A DNA stretch of 64,000 nt, taken from the NCBI RefSeq assembly GCF_020497125.1, contig NC_059075.1, positions 106,617,222 through 106,681,221 of the forward strand. Reading direction: 5' to 3'. The stretch is from Mauremys mutica. Taxonomy: Eukaryota > Chordata > Testudines > Geoemydidae. The notes below the pieces were generated by a model. That model was not told where the DNA came from and did not search any database. It was given only the letters and a program-made list of their open reading frames with translations. Below, in pieces: positions 11,605 through 21,189 of the stretch; positions within the stretch are counted from its first letter, which is position 1, and each line of letters opens with the position of its first letter. Both the position numbers and the translations under genes were made by a program.

Positions 11605-12321
11605 TCAATTAGTGTAATGACCCAACCATTCCCAGTCTTTGTTTAGGCCACAGTTAATTGTATCTAATTTGCATATTAATTCGAGTTCAGCAGTTTCTCT
11701 TTGGAGTCTGTTTTTGAAGTTTTTTTGTTGCAAAATTGCCACCTTCAAGTCTGTCACTGAGTGGTTAGAGAGGCTGAAGTGTTCTCCCACTGGTTTTTGA
11801 ATGTTATGATTCCTGATGTCAGATTTGTGTCCATTTATTCTTTTGCATAGAGACTGTCCGGTTTGGCCAATGTACATGGCAGAGGGGCATTGCTGGCACA
11901 TGATGGCATATATCACGTTGGTAGATGTGCAGGTGTATGAGCCCCTGATGGCGTGTCTGATGTGATTAGGTCCTATGATGGTGTCACTTGAATGGATATG
12001 TGGACAGAGCTGGCATCGGGCTTTGTTGCAAGAATAGGTTCCTGGGTTAGTGTTTATGTTGTATGGTGTGCGGTTGCTGGTGAGTATTTGCTTCAGGTTG
12101 GGAGGCTGTCTGTAAGCGAGGACTGGCCTGTCTCCCAAGATCTGTGAGAGTGAGGGATCATCTTTAAGGATAGGTTGTAGATCTTTGATGATGCGCTGGA
12201 GAGGTTTTAGTTGGGGGCTGTAGGTGATGGCTAGTGCTGTTCTGTTATTTTCTTTTTTAGGCCTGTCCTGTAGTAGGTGACTTCTGGGTACTCTTCTGGC
12301 TCTGTCAATCTGTTTTTTCAC
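11605..12321 (-). pseudogene. PLE GIY-YIG endonuclease segment (238-codon open frame)
   Basis: This is the longest intact piece of retroelement protein in the window. It is the C-terminal half of a Penelope-like polyprotein, which nicks target DNA for reverse transcription. The start shown is only the first ATG in the frame; homology continues upstream to about 12613. Residues 1-75 are the linker after the RT (KKQIDRARRVPRS, then LQRIIKDLQPIL). Residues 98-107 hold the cysteine cluster CNKARCQLCP. GIY-YIG core elements follow: NVIYAIMC (135-142), YIGQTGQSL (150-158), the arginine of KRINGHKSDI (about 160-169) and PVGEHF (177-182), which supplies the usual glutamate. The frame is open to the natural end. 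The RT is split off in opposite orientation, so no functional protein is expected. Confidence 0.85.
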
Positions 12322-12817
12322 TTCAGCAGGTGGGTATTGTAGTTTTAAGAATGCTTGATAGAGATCTTGTAGGTGTTTATCTCTGTCTGAGGGATTGGAG
12401 CAAATACGGTTGTATCTTAGAGCTTGGCTGTAGACAATGGATCGTGTGGTGTGTCCGGGATGGAAGCTGGAGGCATGTAAGTAAGTATAGCGGTCAGTGG
12501 GTTTCCGGTATAGGGTAGTATTTATGTGACCATCGCTTATTAGTACAGTAGTGTCTAGGAAATGGACCGCTTGTGTGGATTGGTCTAGGCTGAGGTTGAT
12601 GGTGGGATGGAAGTCAGTGGCACTGCTATGGGTACCTGCATGGCCCCTCAGTATGCCAACATCTTTATGGCTGACTTAGAACAACACTTCCTTAGCTCTC
12701 GTTTCCTAAAACCGTACTCTACTTGCGCTACATTGATGACATCATCATCTGGACTCATGGAAAAGAAGCCCTCGAGGAATTCCACCGTGATTTTAACAAT
12801 TTCCGATGCCATTCTAT

Positions 12818-12857
12818 GCATCCGAAGAAGTGAGCTGTAGCTCACGAAAGCTCATGC
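12818..12857 (+). ncRNA. Hammerhead-ribozyme-like motif, PLE family 1
   Basis: The order is GCAT, CCGAAGA, A, GTGAGC-TGTA-GCTCAC, GAAA, GCTC, ATGC. It is the same 40-nt module as in the opposite-strand copy at the left end of this insertion. Stem I (4 bp) and stem II (6 bp) are perfectly paired. The box again has C for U4. The rest of the PLE tail follows downstream: 'ttagtctttaaggtgcc', then 'aacacggctgct'. Confidence 0.6.
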
Positions 12858-12956
12858 TACAATAAATTTGTTAGTCTTTAAGGTGCCACAAATACTTCTG
12901 TTCTTTTTGCGGATACAGACTAACACGGCTGCTACTCTGAAACCTAGTATTAGAGC

Positions 12957-13325
12957 GTTATTCTCAGCACTGAAACAAAGGAACAACAATAAACTTGCGC
13001 ATACTTTGTTTCCTCCTGAACCGACTACAGTAGAAGAGTATTCTGGATGTTTCATCCATGAAAGACGTTTCATCTTTGAAGGCAGAAGTACTGTAACATT
13101 TGATTTCAGGGACAGAATGAATATCTGCTAAAACATGTATTGATGTGCAGCGGACATGTATTCCCTATTGTGGGTCTGATTGTACTGCCCTTACTCATGT
13201 TTAAAATCAGTGGAACTATTTGCGTAGTAAGGGACTACTCACTTGAGTAAAAGTAGAAGAATCAGCACTGCTGGGGTGAAATTCACCCTTATGCAGAGGG
13301 ACAGCACAAGCACCATTTAATCATT
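12957..13325. other. Spacer between two PLE insertions
   Basis: Unique-looking sequence with a degenerate palindromic amniote repeat near 13175-13300. No gene seen. Confidence 0.35.
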
Positions 13326-13503
13326 TAACAGGTCTGACTACCAAAAGGAGGCCGCCAGACAACTCTCCAATACCAAATTCTACAGGCCACTTCCCTCAGA
13401 TCCCACTGAGGAATACACTAAGAAACTGCACCATCTACTCAGGACACTCCCTACACTAACACCAGAACAAATCAACACACCCTTAGAGCCCCGACCAGGG
13501 TTA

Positions 13504-14565
13504 TTGTATCTACTACCCAAGATCCACAAACCCGGAAATCCTGGATGTCCCATCATCTCGGGCATTGGCACTCTCACTGAAGGACTGTCTGGATATGTGG
13601 ACTCTCTACTCAGACCCTATGCCACCAGCACTTCCAGCTATCTCCGTGACACCACTGATTTCCTGAGGAAACTACAATGCATTGGTGACCTTCCAGAAAA
13701 CACCATCCTAGCCACCATGGATGTAGAGGCTCTCTACACAAACATCCCACACACAGATGGAATACAAGCTGTCAGGAACAGTATCCCTGATGATGCCACA
13801 GCACAACTGGTTGCTGAACTCTGTGCCTTTATCCTCACAACTATTTCAAATTTGATGACAATATATATCTCCAGATCAGTGGCACCGCTATGGGCACCCG
13901 CATGGCCCCACAATATGCCAACACTTTTATGGCTGACCTGGAACAACGCTTCCTCAGCTCTCGTCCACTCACACCCCTTCTCTACATTGATGACATCTTC
14001 ATCATCTGGACCCATGGGAAGGAGACTCTGGAAAAATTCCACCATGATTTCAACAGCTTCCACCCCACCATCAGTCTCAGCCTAGACCAATCTACATGGG
14101 AGGTCCACTTCCTAGACACCACGGTGCAAATAAGTGATGGTCACATTACCACCACCCTATACCGAAAACCTACCGACCGCTATGCCTACCTTCATGCCTC
14201 CAGCTTCCATCCCGGGCACACCACACGATCCATTGTCTACAGCCAAGCACTGAGGTACAACTGCATCTGCTCTAACCCCTCAGACAGAGACCAACACCTA
14301 CAAAATCTCCACCAAGCATTCTCAAAACTACAATACCCGCACGAGGAAATAAGGAAACAGATCAACAGAGCCAGACATGTACCCAGAAGCCTCCTACTGC
14401 AAGACAAACCCAAGAAAGAAACCAACAGGACTCCACTGGCCATCACATACAGTCCCCAGCTAAAACCCCTCCAACGCATCATCAGGGATCTACAACCCAT
14501 CCTGGACAATGATCCCACACTTTCACAGACCTTGGGTGGCAGGCCAGTCCTCGCCCACAGATAAC
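13504..14565 (+). pseudogene. PLE reverse transcriptase remnant
   Basis: Two overlapping frames together carry the RT of a Penelope-like element. The first holds YLLPKIHKPGNPG, PIISGIGTLTEGLSGY and MDVEALYTNIPH, which are the fingers and palm A region with the catalytic Asp. A small deletion near 13840 shifts the frame. The second frame then gives SGTAMGTRMAPQYAN and the catalytic motif LYIDDIFIIW near 13979-14010. RKPTDRYAYL and the ARHVPRS linker follow, up to a TAA in place of a glutamine codon at 14563-14565. PLE RTs resemble telomerase RT and use YxDD, as seen here. The N-terminal part of the RT is missing because the element is 5'-truncated. Confidence 0.88.
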
Positions 14566-15197
14566 CTGCCAACCTGAAGCATATTCTCACCAGTAACTGC
14601 ACACCGCACCATTGTAACTCTAACTCAGGAACCAATCCATGTAACAAACCTCGATGCCAACTCTGCCCACATATCTACACCAACGATACCATCACAGGAC
14701 CTAACCAGATCAGTCACACCATCACCAGTACATTCACCTGCACGTCCACCAATGTAATATATGCCATCATATGCCAGCAATGCCCCTCTGCTATGTACAT
14801 CGGCCAAACTGGACAGTCTCTATGGAAAAGGATAAATGGACACAAATCAGATATTAGGAATGGCAATATACAAAAACCTGTAGGAGAACACTTCAATCTC
14901 CCTGGCCACACAATAGCAGATCTTAAGATGGCCATCCTGTAGCAAAAAAACTTCAGGACCAGACTTCAAAGAGAAACTGCTGAGCTTCAGTTCATCTGCA
15001 AATTTGACACCATCAGCTCAGGATTAAAAAAAGACTGTGAATGGCTTGCCAACTACAGAACCAGTTTCTCCTCCCTTGGTTTTCACACCTCAGCTGCTAG
15101 AAGAGGGCCTCATCCTCCCTGATTGAACTAACCTCGTTATCTCTAGTCTGCTTCTTGCTTGCATATATATACCTGCCCCTGAAAATGTCCACTACAT

Positions 15198-15237
15198 GCA
15201 TCCGACGAAGTGGGTATTCACCCACGAAAGCTCATGC
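15198..15237 (+). ncRNA. Hammerhead-ribozyme-like motif, PLE family 1
   Basis: The order is GCAT, CCGACGA, A, GTGGGT-ATTC-ACCCAC, GAAA, GCTC, ATGC. Compared with the copy at 12818, stem II differs by GTGAGC to GTGGGT on one side and GCTCAC to ACCCAC on the other. These are paired changes that keep all six base pairs. The box has C for U4, so this copy is probably inactive. Confidence 0.62.
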
Positions 15238-15328
15238 TCCAAAACGTCTGTTAGTCTATAAGGTGCCACAGGACTCTTTGCTGCTTTTACAGATCCAGAC
15301 TAACACGGCTACCCCTCTGATATTTAAC

Positions 15329-17194
15329 TCCTGATAGTCTATTGAGAGGCCTTAGAAGTCGCATTGTGCCAGGGACCAGCACAACATCAGAGGTGAATTT
15401 TCTACAGACATCAAAAAGAAGCTGGTATTTACTTTGGGGAGTTCACTTACATAGGAAAGGGTTTGGTAGCTGCAACAAGTGGATGCTTAAGGTGAAATCC
15501 TGGCCCCACTGAATCAATGAGAGTTTTGCCGTATTCAGTGGAACCAGGAGTTACACAGGACACATTCACTTTTTTAACTAACCCTGAAAGCATTTACTCT
15601 AAAATGTAAAGAAACATAGCTCATTCAAAAAGCTAGGGGGTATATGTGGAAAGAAAAGCTGTGCAGGCTGCATAACTGATTAAACATTATTTCTGAAACA
15701 GCTATAAAGTACTTGTTTCAAATTTTCACCTTGATCCTGGCCCCACTTCAGGACAGCAGTGATATTTGGTACACCCCATTAACTTCAATGGAACTTACGC
15801 ACATGCTTAACTGTAACACATTTGCTTAAGTGCTTTCCTGAACTGGGGCCTCTTTGAGGTGCTGATCACCCCAAATGGGAAATTCCCTCACTAAGGAAAA
15901 TCCTATGCTTAACTTTGATTTACTGTTTATGGCGTTGTTTAAAATGTAAAAGGTGAAGCAGGTAACAAAACCAAAGCATGTTTGTATTTTGTGAAAAGCC
16001 TTTTGGTAAGCAGTCACATGCAGCCAGTGACAGATTGTGTGCAGTAGATCCCAGATATATGTAGAACTGATTTGATTTCAGCAGGATTTGGGGAATGCAA
16101 CAGGTCCAGACATTGTCTGATATTGGCCCATTCATATGATAGCTACAGCATTAATACAGTGCATTATATGCTTTTATTTTAATATGCAAAATCGTTCACA
16201 TTTAATTTAAAACAGTCACTGATCAAATGACAGACTATGGATCAAAGACCATGGAAGCCTATTGTGTAATGGAGGACTACTGGCACGCCGTTTGATGTCC
16301 TATTAATGTTAAGAGAAGGGAGATGTTAGTTAGGATAAATAATACTAACAATTAAGGAATTTAAATAAATATTACATTAAGGAAAACAAATAAGCAAACA
16401 CTAAAGTAACGCTAAGTGTCTAAACGAAAAACCTACCAGCCAAACAACCAGAGGAAAGTCAGAACTGCAATTGCTAACGCATCACTTGTCATCACTCACA
16501 CACTGCCATTTGTGCCTTGAGTTTTTGTGTAAATGTTTATTCCATCTATTAGAATAACTGGTCCCAATGAGTGAGAGGAGGATAAGGATCTTGGGTCAGT
16601 TTAAAACTTCTTGTGCTTTCCATTGGTAGCTCATACACACTTCCTCACTGTTGTGCGCTTGCCTGCTCTACTTTTTTGTACTGGAAATAAATGAAATGTT
16701 GACAAGAATCACAGTACCACATAAAGCGATGAAGGGGGCCAATGTAGTGGGAAAGAAATATACAGGTCTGTTCATGAAGTCAGAAAAAATTATGTTGATT
16801 CCCTTTTGCAATGACTGAACCAAGACCTATATTTTAGGTGTTGGGGTGTTTTGGGGTTTTTTTTGGTGGGGGGGAGTCTGATGTGTAAAACCCTCCAATC
16901 CTTCTCCCCATTGCTTATATAATATGAAAGAAAAAATGTTACATATTTTACTGCCATTTAAGATTAGCCATGTCAAATTTTAGCCAAGGCTTGGAAACAG
17001 CCACAACAGGCCCATAAGCCATGTTGTTGTATCAATGGATCTATTATTACCGTTTTTGTCAGATTGCTAGCTTTCATTAAAAAAAAACAAAACAAAAAAC
17101 AAAAACTTAAATCTCTAGATTTTAGGGTTGCAAAGAAACCTCAGAAGAGCTGGTATGTTGGCAGAGAGTCTGAAATAGTAGCTCTCAGAGGTAT
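15329..17194. other. Intergenic stretch, no gene seen
   Basis: No gene is supported. Degenerate palindromic amniote repeats lie near 15490-15560 and 15730-15855, and T/G homopolymer runs near 16855-16875. Confidence 0.35.
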
Positions 17195-17310
17195 GGGCTG
17201 CCCCATTCATCAACCAGGAATTAATTCAGGCAGGCCCTGGCCTGTGTTATGTAGGAGGTCAGACCAGATAATCACAAGAGTCCTTTCTGACTTTATAATC
17301 TAGGAATCTC
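17195..17310 (+). repeat. Old CR1/L3-like LINE 3' tail
   Basis: The blocks 'ggaggtcagaccagataatc' and 'cctttctgactttataatct' match the tail type seen at 1425-2290. It is short and diverged. Confidence 0.5.
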
Positions 17311-17393
17311 ACTCAGTGAGGTGGTGTTAACTCACACCCCCAATGATGGTAATTCACTCTCCATATTGTTAACAAATTTCATTCCTCATGTAA

Positions 17394-17924
17394 GGGTTTA
17401 TCTGCATACAAAAGATATACTGGTTTAACTATACTGAAGTGGTGCAACCCACCCTCCTTGAAGCACAGACATAATTATATCAATATAAAGGTGCTTTATA
17501 CTTGCTATACCTGTAGAGCAGGGGTTCTCAAACTGGAGGTCAGGACCCCTCAGGGGGTCACGAGGTTATTACATGGTGGGGGAGGGTCGCGAGCTGTCAG
17601 CCTCAACCCCGCTTTGCCTCCAGCATTTATAATGGTGTTAAATATAAGAAGTGTTTTGAATTTATAAAGGGGGAGAGGGGGATTGCACTCAGAGGCTTGG
17701 TATGTGAAAGGGATCACCAGTACAAAAGTTTGAGAACCACTGCTGTAGAGCCACACAGGCAGGAGAATAAGCTGCACCGTGTCAGGCACCTCTATCCCAA
17801 TATAGAGGCGGGGGGTCCGCACGAGGGGTGGTAATGATATAATTTTTTATTTTTTTTTAAATCAACAATCACACCCCTAACCAACATAGTTCTACTGATA
17901 TAAAATCTGTACCTAGACCAGGCC
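17394..17924. mobile_element. Harbinger-like MITE interrupted by a hAT MITE
   Basis: The ends are related inverted repeats (GGGTTTATCTGCAT and the complement of GGCCTGGTCTAGGT). TAA triplets at 17391-17393 and 17925-17927 flank it, fitting the 3-bp duplication of PIF/Harbinger elements. A hAT MITE sits inside. No coding capacity. Confidence 0.6.
17519..17742. mobile_element. hAT-type MITE with 8-bp target duplication
   Basis: The terminal inverted repeats are CAGGGGTTCTCAAAC and the complement of CAGTGGTTCTCAAAC. A perfect CTGTAGAG duplication lies at 17511-17518 and 17743-17750. It is inserted within an older MITE. The end sequences match the element at 1712-2250, but the interiors differ. 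Confidence 0.9.
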
Positions 17925-18159
17925 TAAGAAAGAAGAGGGAAGATCACAGACCTGCACAATTTACTGTTAGTGACTTCTCCTTTTGGTGCTATACCACTAC
18001 TTATTTTGTTTCCCCAGCTGAGAAGGATCCAAGCTCAAAGAGCCTTGCAGAGCTCCAGGGCAGGGTACATACCATTCCCACTGAGGGAAAGCCCAGCTCA
18101 AGGAGTGCAGTGGAACCAAGCAGCAACAATCATATTTTGAACAGCTGCACATTCAGGAG

Positions 18160-18473
18160 TAGGGTGACCAGATGACAAACATGAAATATCGGGACGCGCA
18201 GGGGGGGGGGGGGGACGACGGACGGAGCAAAAAAAAAAAAAAGCCAGAGCGCCCCCCGCCACCAGGCGGCAGTGGCACAGCCCCGGCTCCACCCAACGCT
18301 CAGCTCTGACCCCCGGAGGGATCCAATGAGGGAAGGAGGGGGATGGTCGGGGGAAGTGGGGGGTGAAAGCCCCTCCGGGCTCCGTCTATGCACCGGAGCG
18401 GAGGGCAAAATTGCTTGTTTGTCCAGTGTCCCGACCGAACATCGGTCGGGACGCGGGACAAACAAGCAAATAT
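18160..18473. mobile_element. Insertion with TAGGGTGACCAGA end and 10-bp direct repeats
   Basis: The left end TAGGGTGACCAGA is the end type of the small hAT MITE at 48741-48862. A 10-bp repeat, cattcaggag, flanks the segment at 18150-18159 and 18474-18483. The right end lacks the expected inverted repeat. A hairpin, GTCCCGACCGA-aca-TCGGTCGGGAC, occupies 18428-18452. There are G and A homopolymer runs near 18200-18242. Confidence 0.55.
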
Positions 18474-18483
18474 CATTCAGGAG

Positions 18484-19260
18484 CGGCACGAGTTATATGG
18501 GCCCATGGTGCCTGTGCTCCTGGAATATTCAGGACCCGGGGGCCCAGCTCCACCAACGTTCGTGGCCAGGTCTCTCCCCAGCCCTGCCTGCTGCCCCCCG
18601 TGTGCCTCCCTCGGAGCATCTCCCGGCCCCAACTGCTGCCCCCGGGTGATTTAAAAGGGCCTGAGGGCCCCTGGCCACCGCCGGCAGTGCAGTGGGGCTA
18701 AGGCAGCTTACTGCCCAGCCTCACTCAGTGCCACTCCCAGAAGCGGCCAGAATGGTCCTATGACCCCGGGGGGCGGGTGTCTCCACATGCTGCCCCTGTC
18801 CCAAGCGCCGCCCCTGCAGCTCCCATTGGCTGGGAACTGCAGCCAATGGGAGCTGCAGGGGCGGTGCCTGTGGGCAGCGGCATGCGGAGACCCTCTGCAC
18901 TCCCCCCCGCGCCTAGGTGTTGCTGCCAGAGAGGTGTGCAGGTCGCTTTCGGGAGCTGCCCGAAGTAAGCATCACACCCCTCACCCTCTCCCACACCCCA
19001 ACCCCCTGCCTCAGCCCAGAGCCCACACCCAAACTCTCTCCCAGAACCAGCCCCTCGCACCCTCTCCGGCACCCCAACCCCCACCCAGATCCTGCACCCA
19101 AACTCCCTCCTAGAGCTCACACCCCTCACCCCTCCTGCACCATAACCCCTTGCTCCAGCCCAGAGCCCACACTCAAACCCCCTCCCAGAACCTGCACCGC
19201 TCCTGCACCCAAACCCCCTCCCAGAGCCTTAGGCAGGTGTGTGTGGGGGGGGGGGAGCAG
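18484..19260. repeat. GC-rich repeat with CCAAT palindrome and C-rich tandem sequence
   Basis: Contains a near-perfect palindrome around 18809-18863 with ATTGG and CCAAT in its arms. A C-rich irregular tandem follows (units like 'cacccaaaccccctcccaga') to about 19235. The same two components occur together in the hAT MITE at 46997-47737, so this is probably a related mobile element with unrecognised ends. Open frames here come from the low-complexity composition. Confidence 0.55.
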
Positions 19261-20113
19261 GACTTGGACCTGTTCTGGGCACCACCAAAAAATCATACAA
19301 ACCTGTGCATATTCTACTGTAAGCAGCATCTCATTCACAGGGGTGCAGCACATTTTGTAAGTGGTGTGTGGGAGAGTACTGCTCCCTTCCCTTCTGCCTC
19401 TGTCTAACCCCTAGATTTTAGCCTTGACAATGTCCCTTTTAATCAGGCCTCTCAGAATATCTTATTAAGTAATGATCATGAATAATACTTGGCATCTACA
19501 CAACTGTTCACATTCAAGGTGTTTTACCAACTTGTGCCTGTTAGAGGATGGAAAATTGCCAAAGGATAGACACTTCAATAGGAAATGGACAATTCAATTT
19601 TTTTGGGGGGTGGCCCAAAATAAATAAAACACAAAACATTTCCTTTTTTGGACCCCCTCTACTCTGCATTTCTGATGCACCCATCACCCTATCAGTTAGG
19701 TAATAAATCTTAACTAATTGTACAATTGAACAACCTTCCTAATTGTAAAGAAGTTGTTTGTTTTTACAGTTAAAAACGCTATTTGTTCTAAAAACTACTG
19801 AATTTGCCCTCAGAAACACCTGCCAAAAGCAAATTTCATATGAAACAGAAAAAAAAAACCCAACCCCAAACACCTCTCCCCAAACTACCAGGTGAAAATG
19901 GAGCTTTTTGCACAAAAGCTGATCTATAGCCTTCATCCTGCAATCCACTGTGCGTGGGTGGACTAGAAGAGTTTCATACAGAGTTCAGTGGACTTTTCCA
20001 GTATGATGAATTATAGGATCCAGGGCTTAGATTATCAAAGTGCTGTAGGTGATAAGAGCTTCCAATGTGAAAAAGTGTCCTGTATTCTTTAATGTAGCTT
20101 AATAGAGGAAGCC
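19261..20113. other. Intergenic stretch, no gene seen
   Basis: AT-rich, no recognisable gene or repeat end. Confidence 0.35.
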
Positions 20114-20127
20114 TACATAGCATGGTG

Positions 20128-20319
20128 TCAAGTATCAGAGGGGTAGCCGTGTTAGTCTGGTTCTGTAAAAGCAGCAAAGAATCCTGTGGCACCTTATAGA
20201 CTAACAGACGTTTTGCAGCATGAGCTGCAAGGGGTATACCAAGGGGTATTCACCCACGAAAGCTCATGCTGCAAAACGTCTGTTAGTCTATAAGGTGCCA
20301 CAGGATTCTTTGCTGCTTT
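20128..20319. mobile_element. PLE family-1 tail pair, inverted, with 14-bp TSD
   Basis: A perfect 14-bp direct repeat, tacatagcatggtg, lies at 20114-20127 and 20320-20333. Between are two family-1 3' tails in opposite orientation. The left one is minus-oriented and complete to its terminal 'tcagaggggtagccgtgtta'. The right one is plus-oriented and runs from the second half of the hammerhead-like motif (ACCCACGAAAGCTC, near 20240-20256) to 'ctttgctgctttt'. There is no coding sequence. Confidence 0.85.
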
Positions 20320-20878
20320 TACATAGCATGGTGATGGGCACTTCAGAAATGCAGAGAGCTGAAATAGGTTAGGTAGGTGAGTGGAGGGCTGCCCTGGACA
20401 TATGGGAGGATTGGGGGTGTTTGTACATTTCATGGCCAGAAAAGGCAGAAGCAGCCTGGGACCGTTCTCCTTTTGTCTCTCCTGGCATGCAAGCTGGGGA
20501 GGGTCCCAGAACCTGGCTGTCAAGAGGACAGAAATCAGGAACCTCAGCCCACAGGGTTTCCAGCAGGACAGAGAGCTGGTCTGGTGACGTTTAGGGTTAA
20601 GGGGCCTCCCCACCCCCCAGCATCCGGCCTGAGCGCTCAGGCCAGCCTGGAAGTGGCTTGAAGCCTTGAGAAAGTTCCAAAGGCCGCTGCTGCCGGGCTG
20701 AGTCACGCTATGGGCTGGGCAGCAACTGCATTCCTGAGCAGTGTCACTGCTTGGGGGCAGGCAAGGGGAATAGAGGGAGAGAAAGGAGACAGGTGAGGGG
20801 CTAGGTAGATAGAGGGGATGAGGAGGGAAGACGTGGGCAGGCGAGGGGGGGACACAGGAAGAGAGAAGATGCTTGGGG

Positions 20879-20996
20879 TGGGTTGCCAGTTTTGGTTGGA
20901 TGTATTCTTGGAGTTTTCATCACATTACAATCTTGAATTAAGGATTAATCTTTAATTCCTGGAGACTCCAGGACTATCCTGGAGGGCTGGCAACTC
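20879..20996. mobile_element. Probable small MITE (GGGTTGCCA ends)
   Basis: The ends GGGTTGCCAG and the complement of AGTTGCCAGCC are inverted. The interior near the right end, with 'ctggagactccaggac', resembles the right part of the element at 49835-50602. No convincing target duplication. Confidence 0.4.
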
Positions 20997-21189
20997 TGGG
21001 GGGGGGAGAGGGAATAGGGGAGACCTGAAACAGATGGGAGGTTGGGGGAAGGGCACAGGCAGAAGGAATGGGGGGAGAGGCAAGGGAGAGCTGTGGAGAG
21101 GCAGGCTGGGACAGGGGTGGAAAGGAGAGCGGGGCATGAAAGAGGCTGAAGTGGGAGGGGGCGGGGATGCAGGAGGCTGTGTGAGATGA

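Larger units (their letters stand above)
11384..12944. mobile_element. Rearranged Penelope-like element with 12-bp TSD
   Basis: A perfect 12-bp direct repeat, tagtattagagc, at 11372-11383 and 12945-12956 flanks this insertion. The left 1.2 kb is minus-oriented and covers the region after the RT catalytic motif, the GIY-YIG domain and the 3' tail through the hammerhead-like motif. From about 12614 the plus strand carries the preceding RT segment, with an SGTAMGTCMAPQYAN block and then YIDDIIIWTHGKEALEEF. This stops near 12803 and is joined directly to a second 3' tail ending in 'aacacggctgctactctgaaa'. The minus half begins at the PLE codons that would follow the break in the plus half. The insertion is therefore an inversion-type rearrangement of one element, not two unrelated insertions. 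Confidence 0.85.
13326..15328 (+). mobile_element. 5'-truncated Penelope-like element (RT, GIY-YIG, 3' tail)
   Basis: This is a 2-kb plus-strand PLE. It starts within the RT domain at an NRSDYQKEAARQL block and ends in the family-1 tail, 'aacacggctacccctctgat'. Between are an RT, a cysteine cluster (CNKPRCQLCP near 14640-14675), a GIY-YIG domain (YAIICQQC to MYIGQTGQS near 14758-14820) and the hammerhead-like motif. A frameshift near 13840, a stop at 14563-14565 and a stop near 14941 inactivate it. The right end resembles the normal tail ATACTTGAC, so the shared word atttaac on both flanks is not safe evidence of a target duplication. Confidence 0.9.

Noticed and set aside
13323..15328. 7-bp atttaac target duplication around the 13.3-kb PLE
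   Set aside because: The right copy can be explained as the normal PLE tail (ATACTTGAC) with two transitions, so it is not independent evidence.
20128..20319. CRISPR-like or satellite repeat
   Set aside because: The repeated units are inverted PLE tails within a single insertion with a target duplication, not a spaced direct-repeat array.
20194..20706. 170-codon minus-strand frame
   Set aside because: It begins inside a PLE tail and runs into unrelated sequence with no recognisable domain.
1..21000. Expected neighbour gene NAP1L4 on the left
   Set aside because: By human order it should lie left of PHLDA2 on the plus strand. I found no NAP-family acidic tail, no conserved NAP block and no exon with splice sites.
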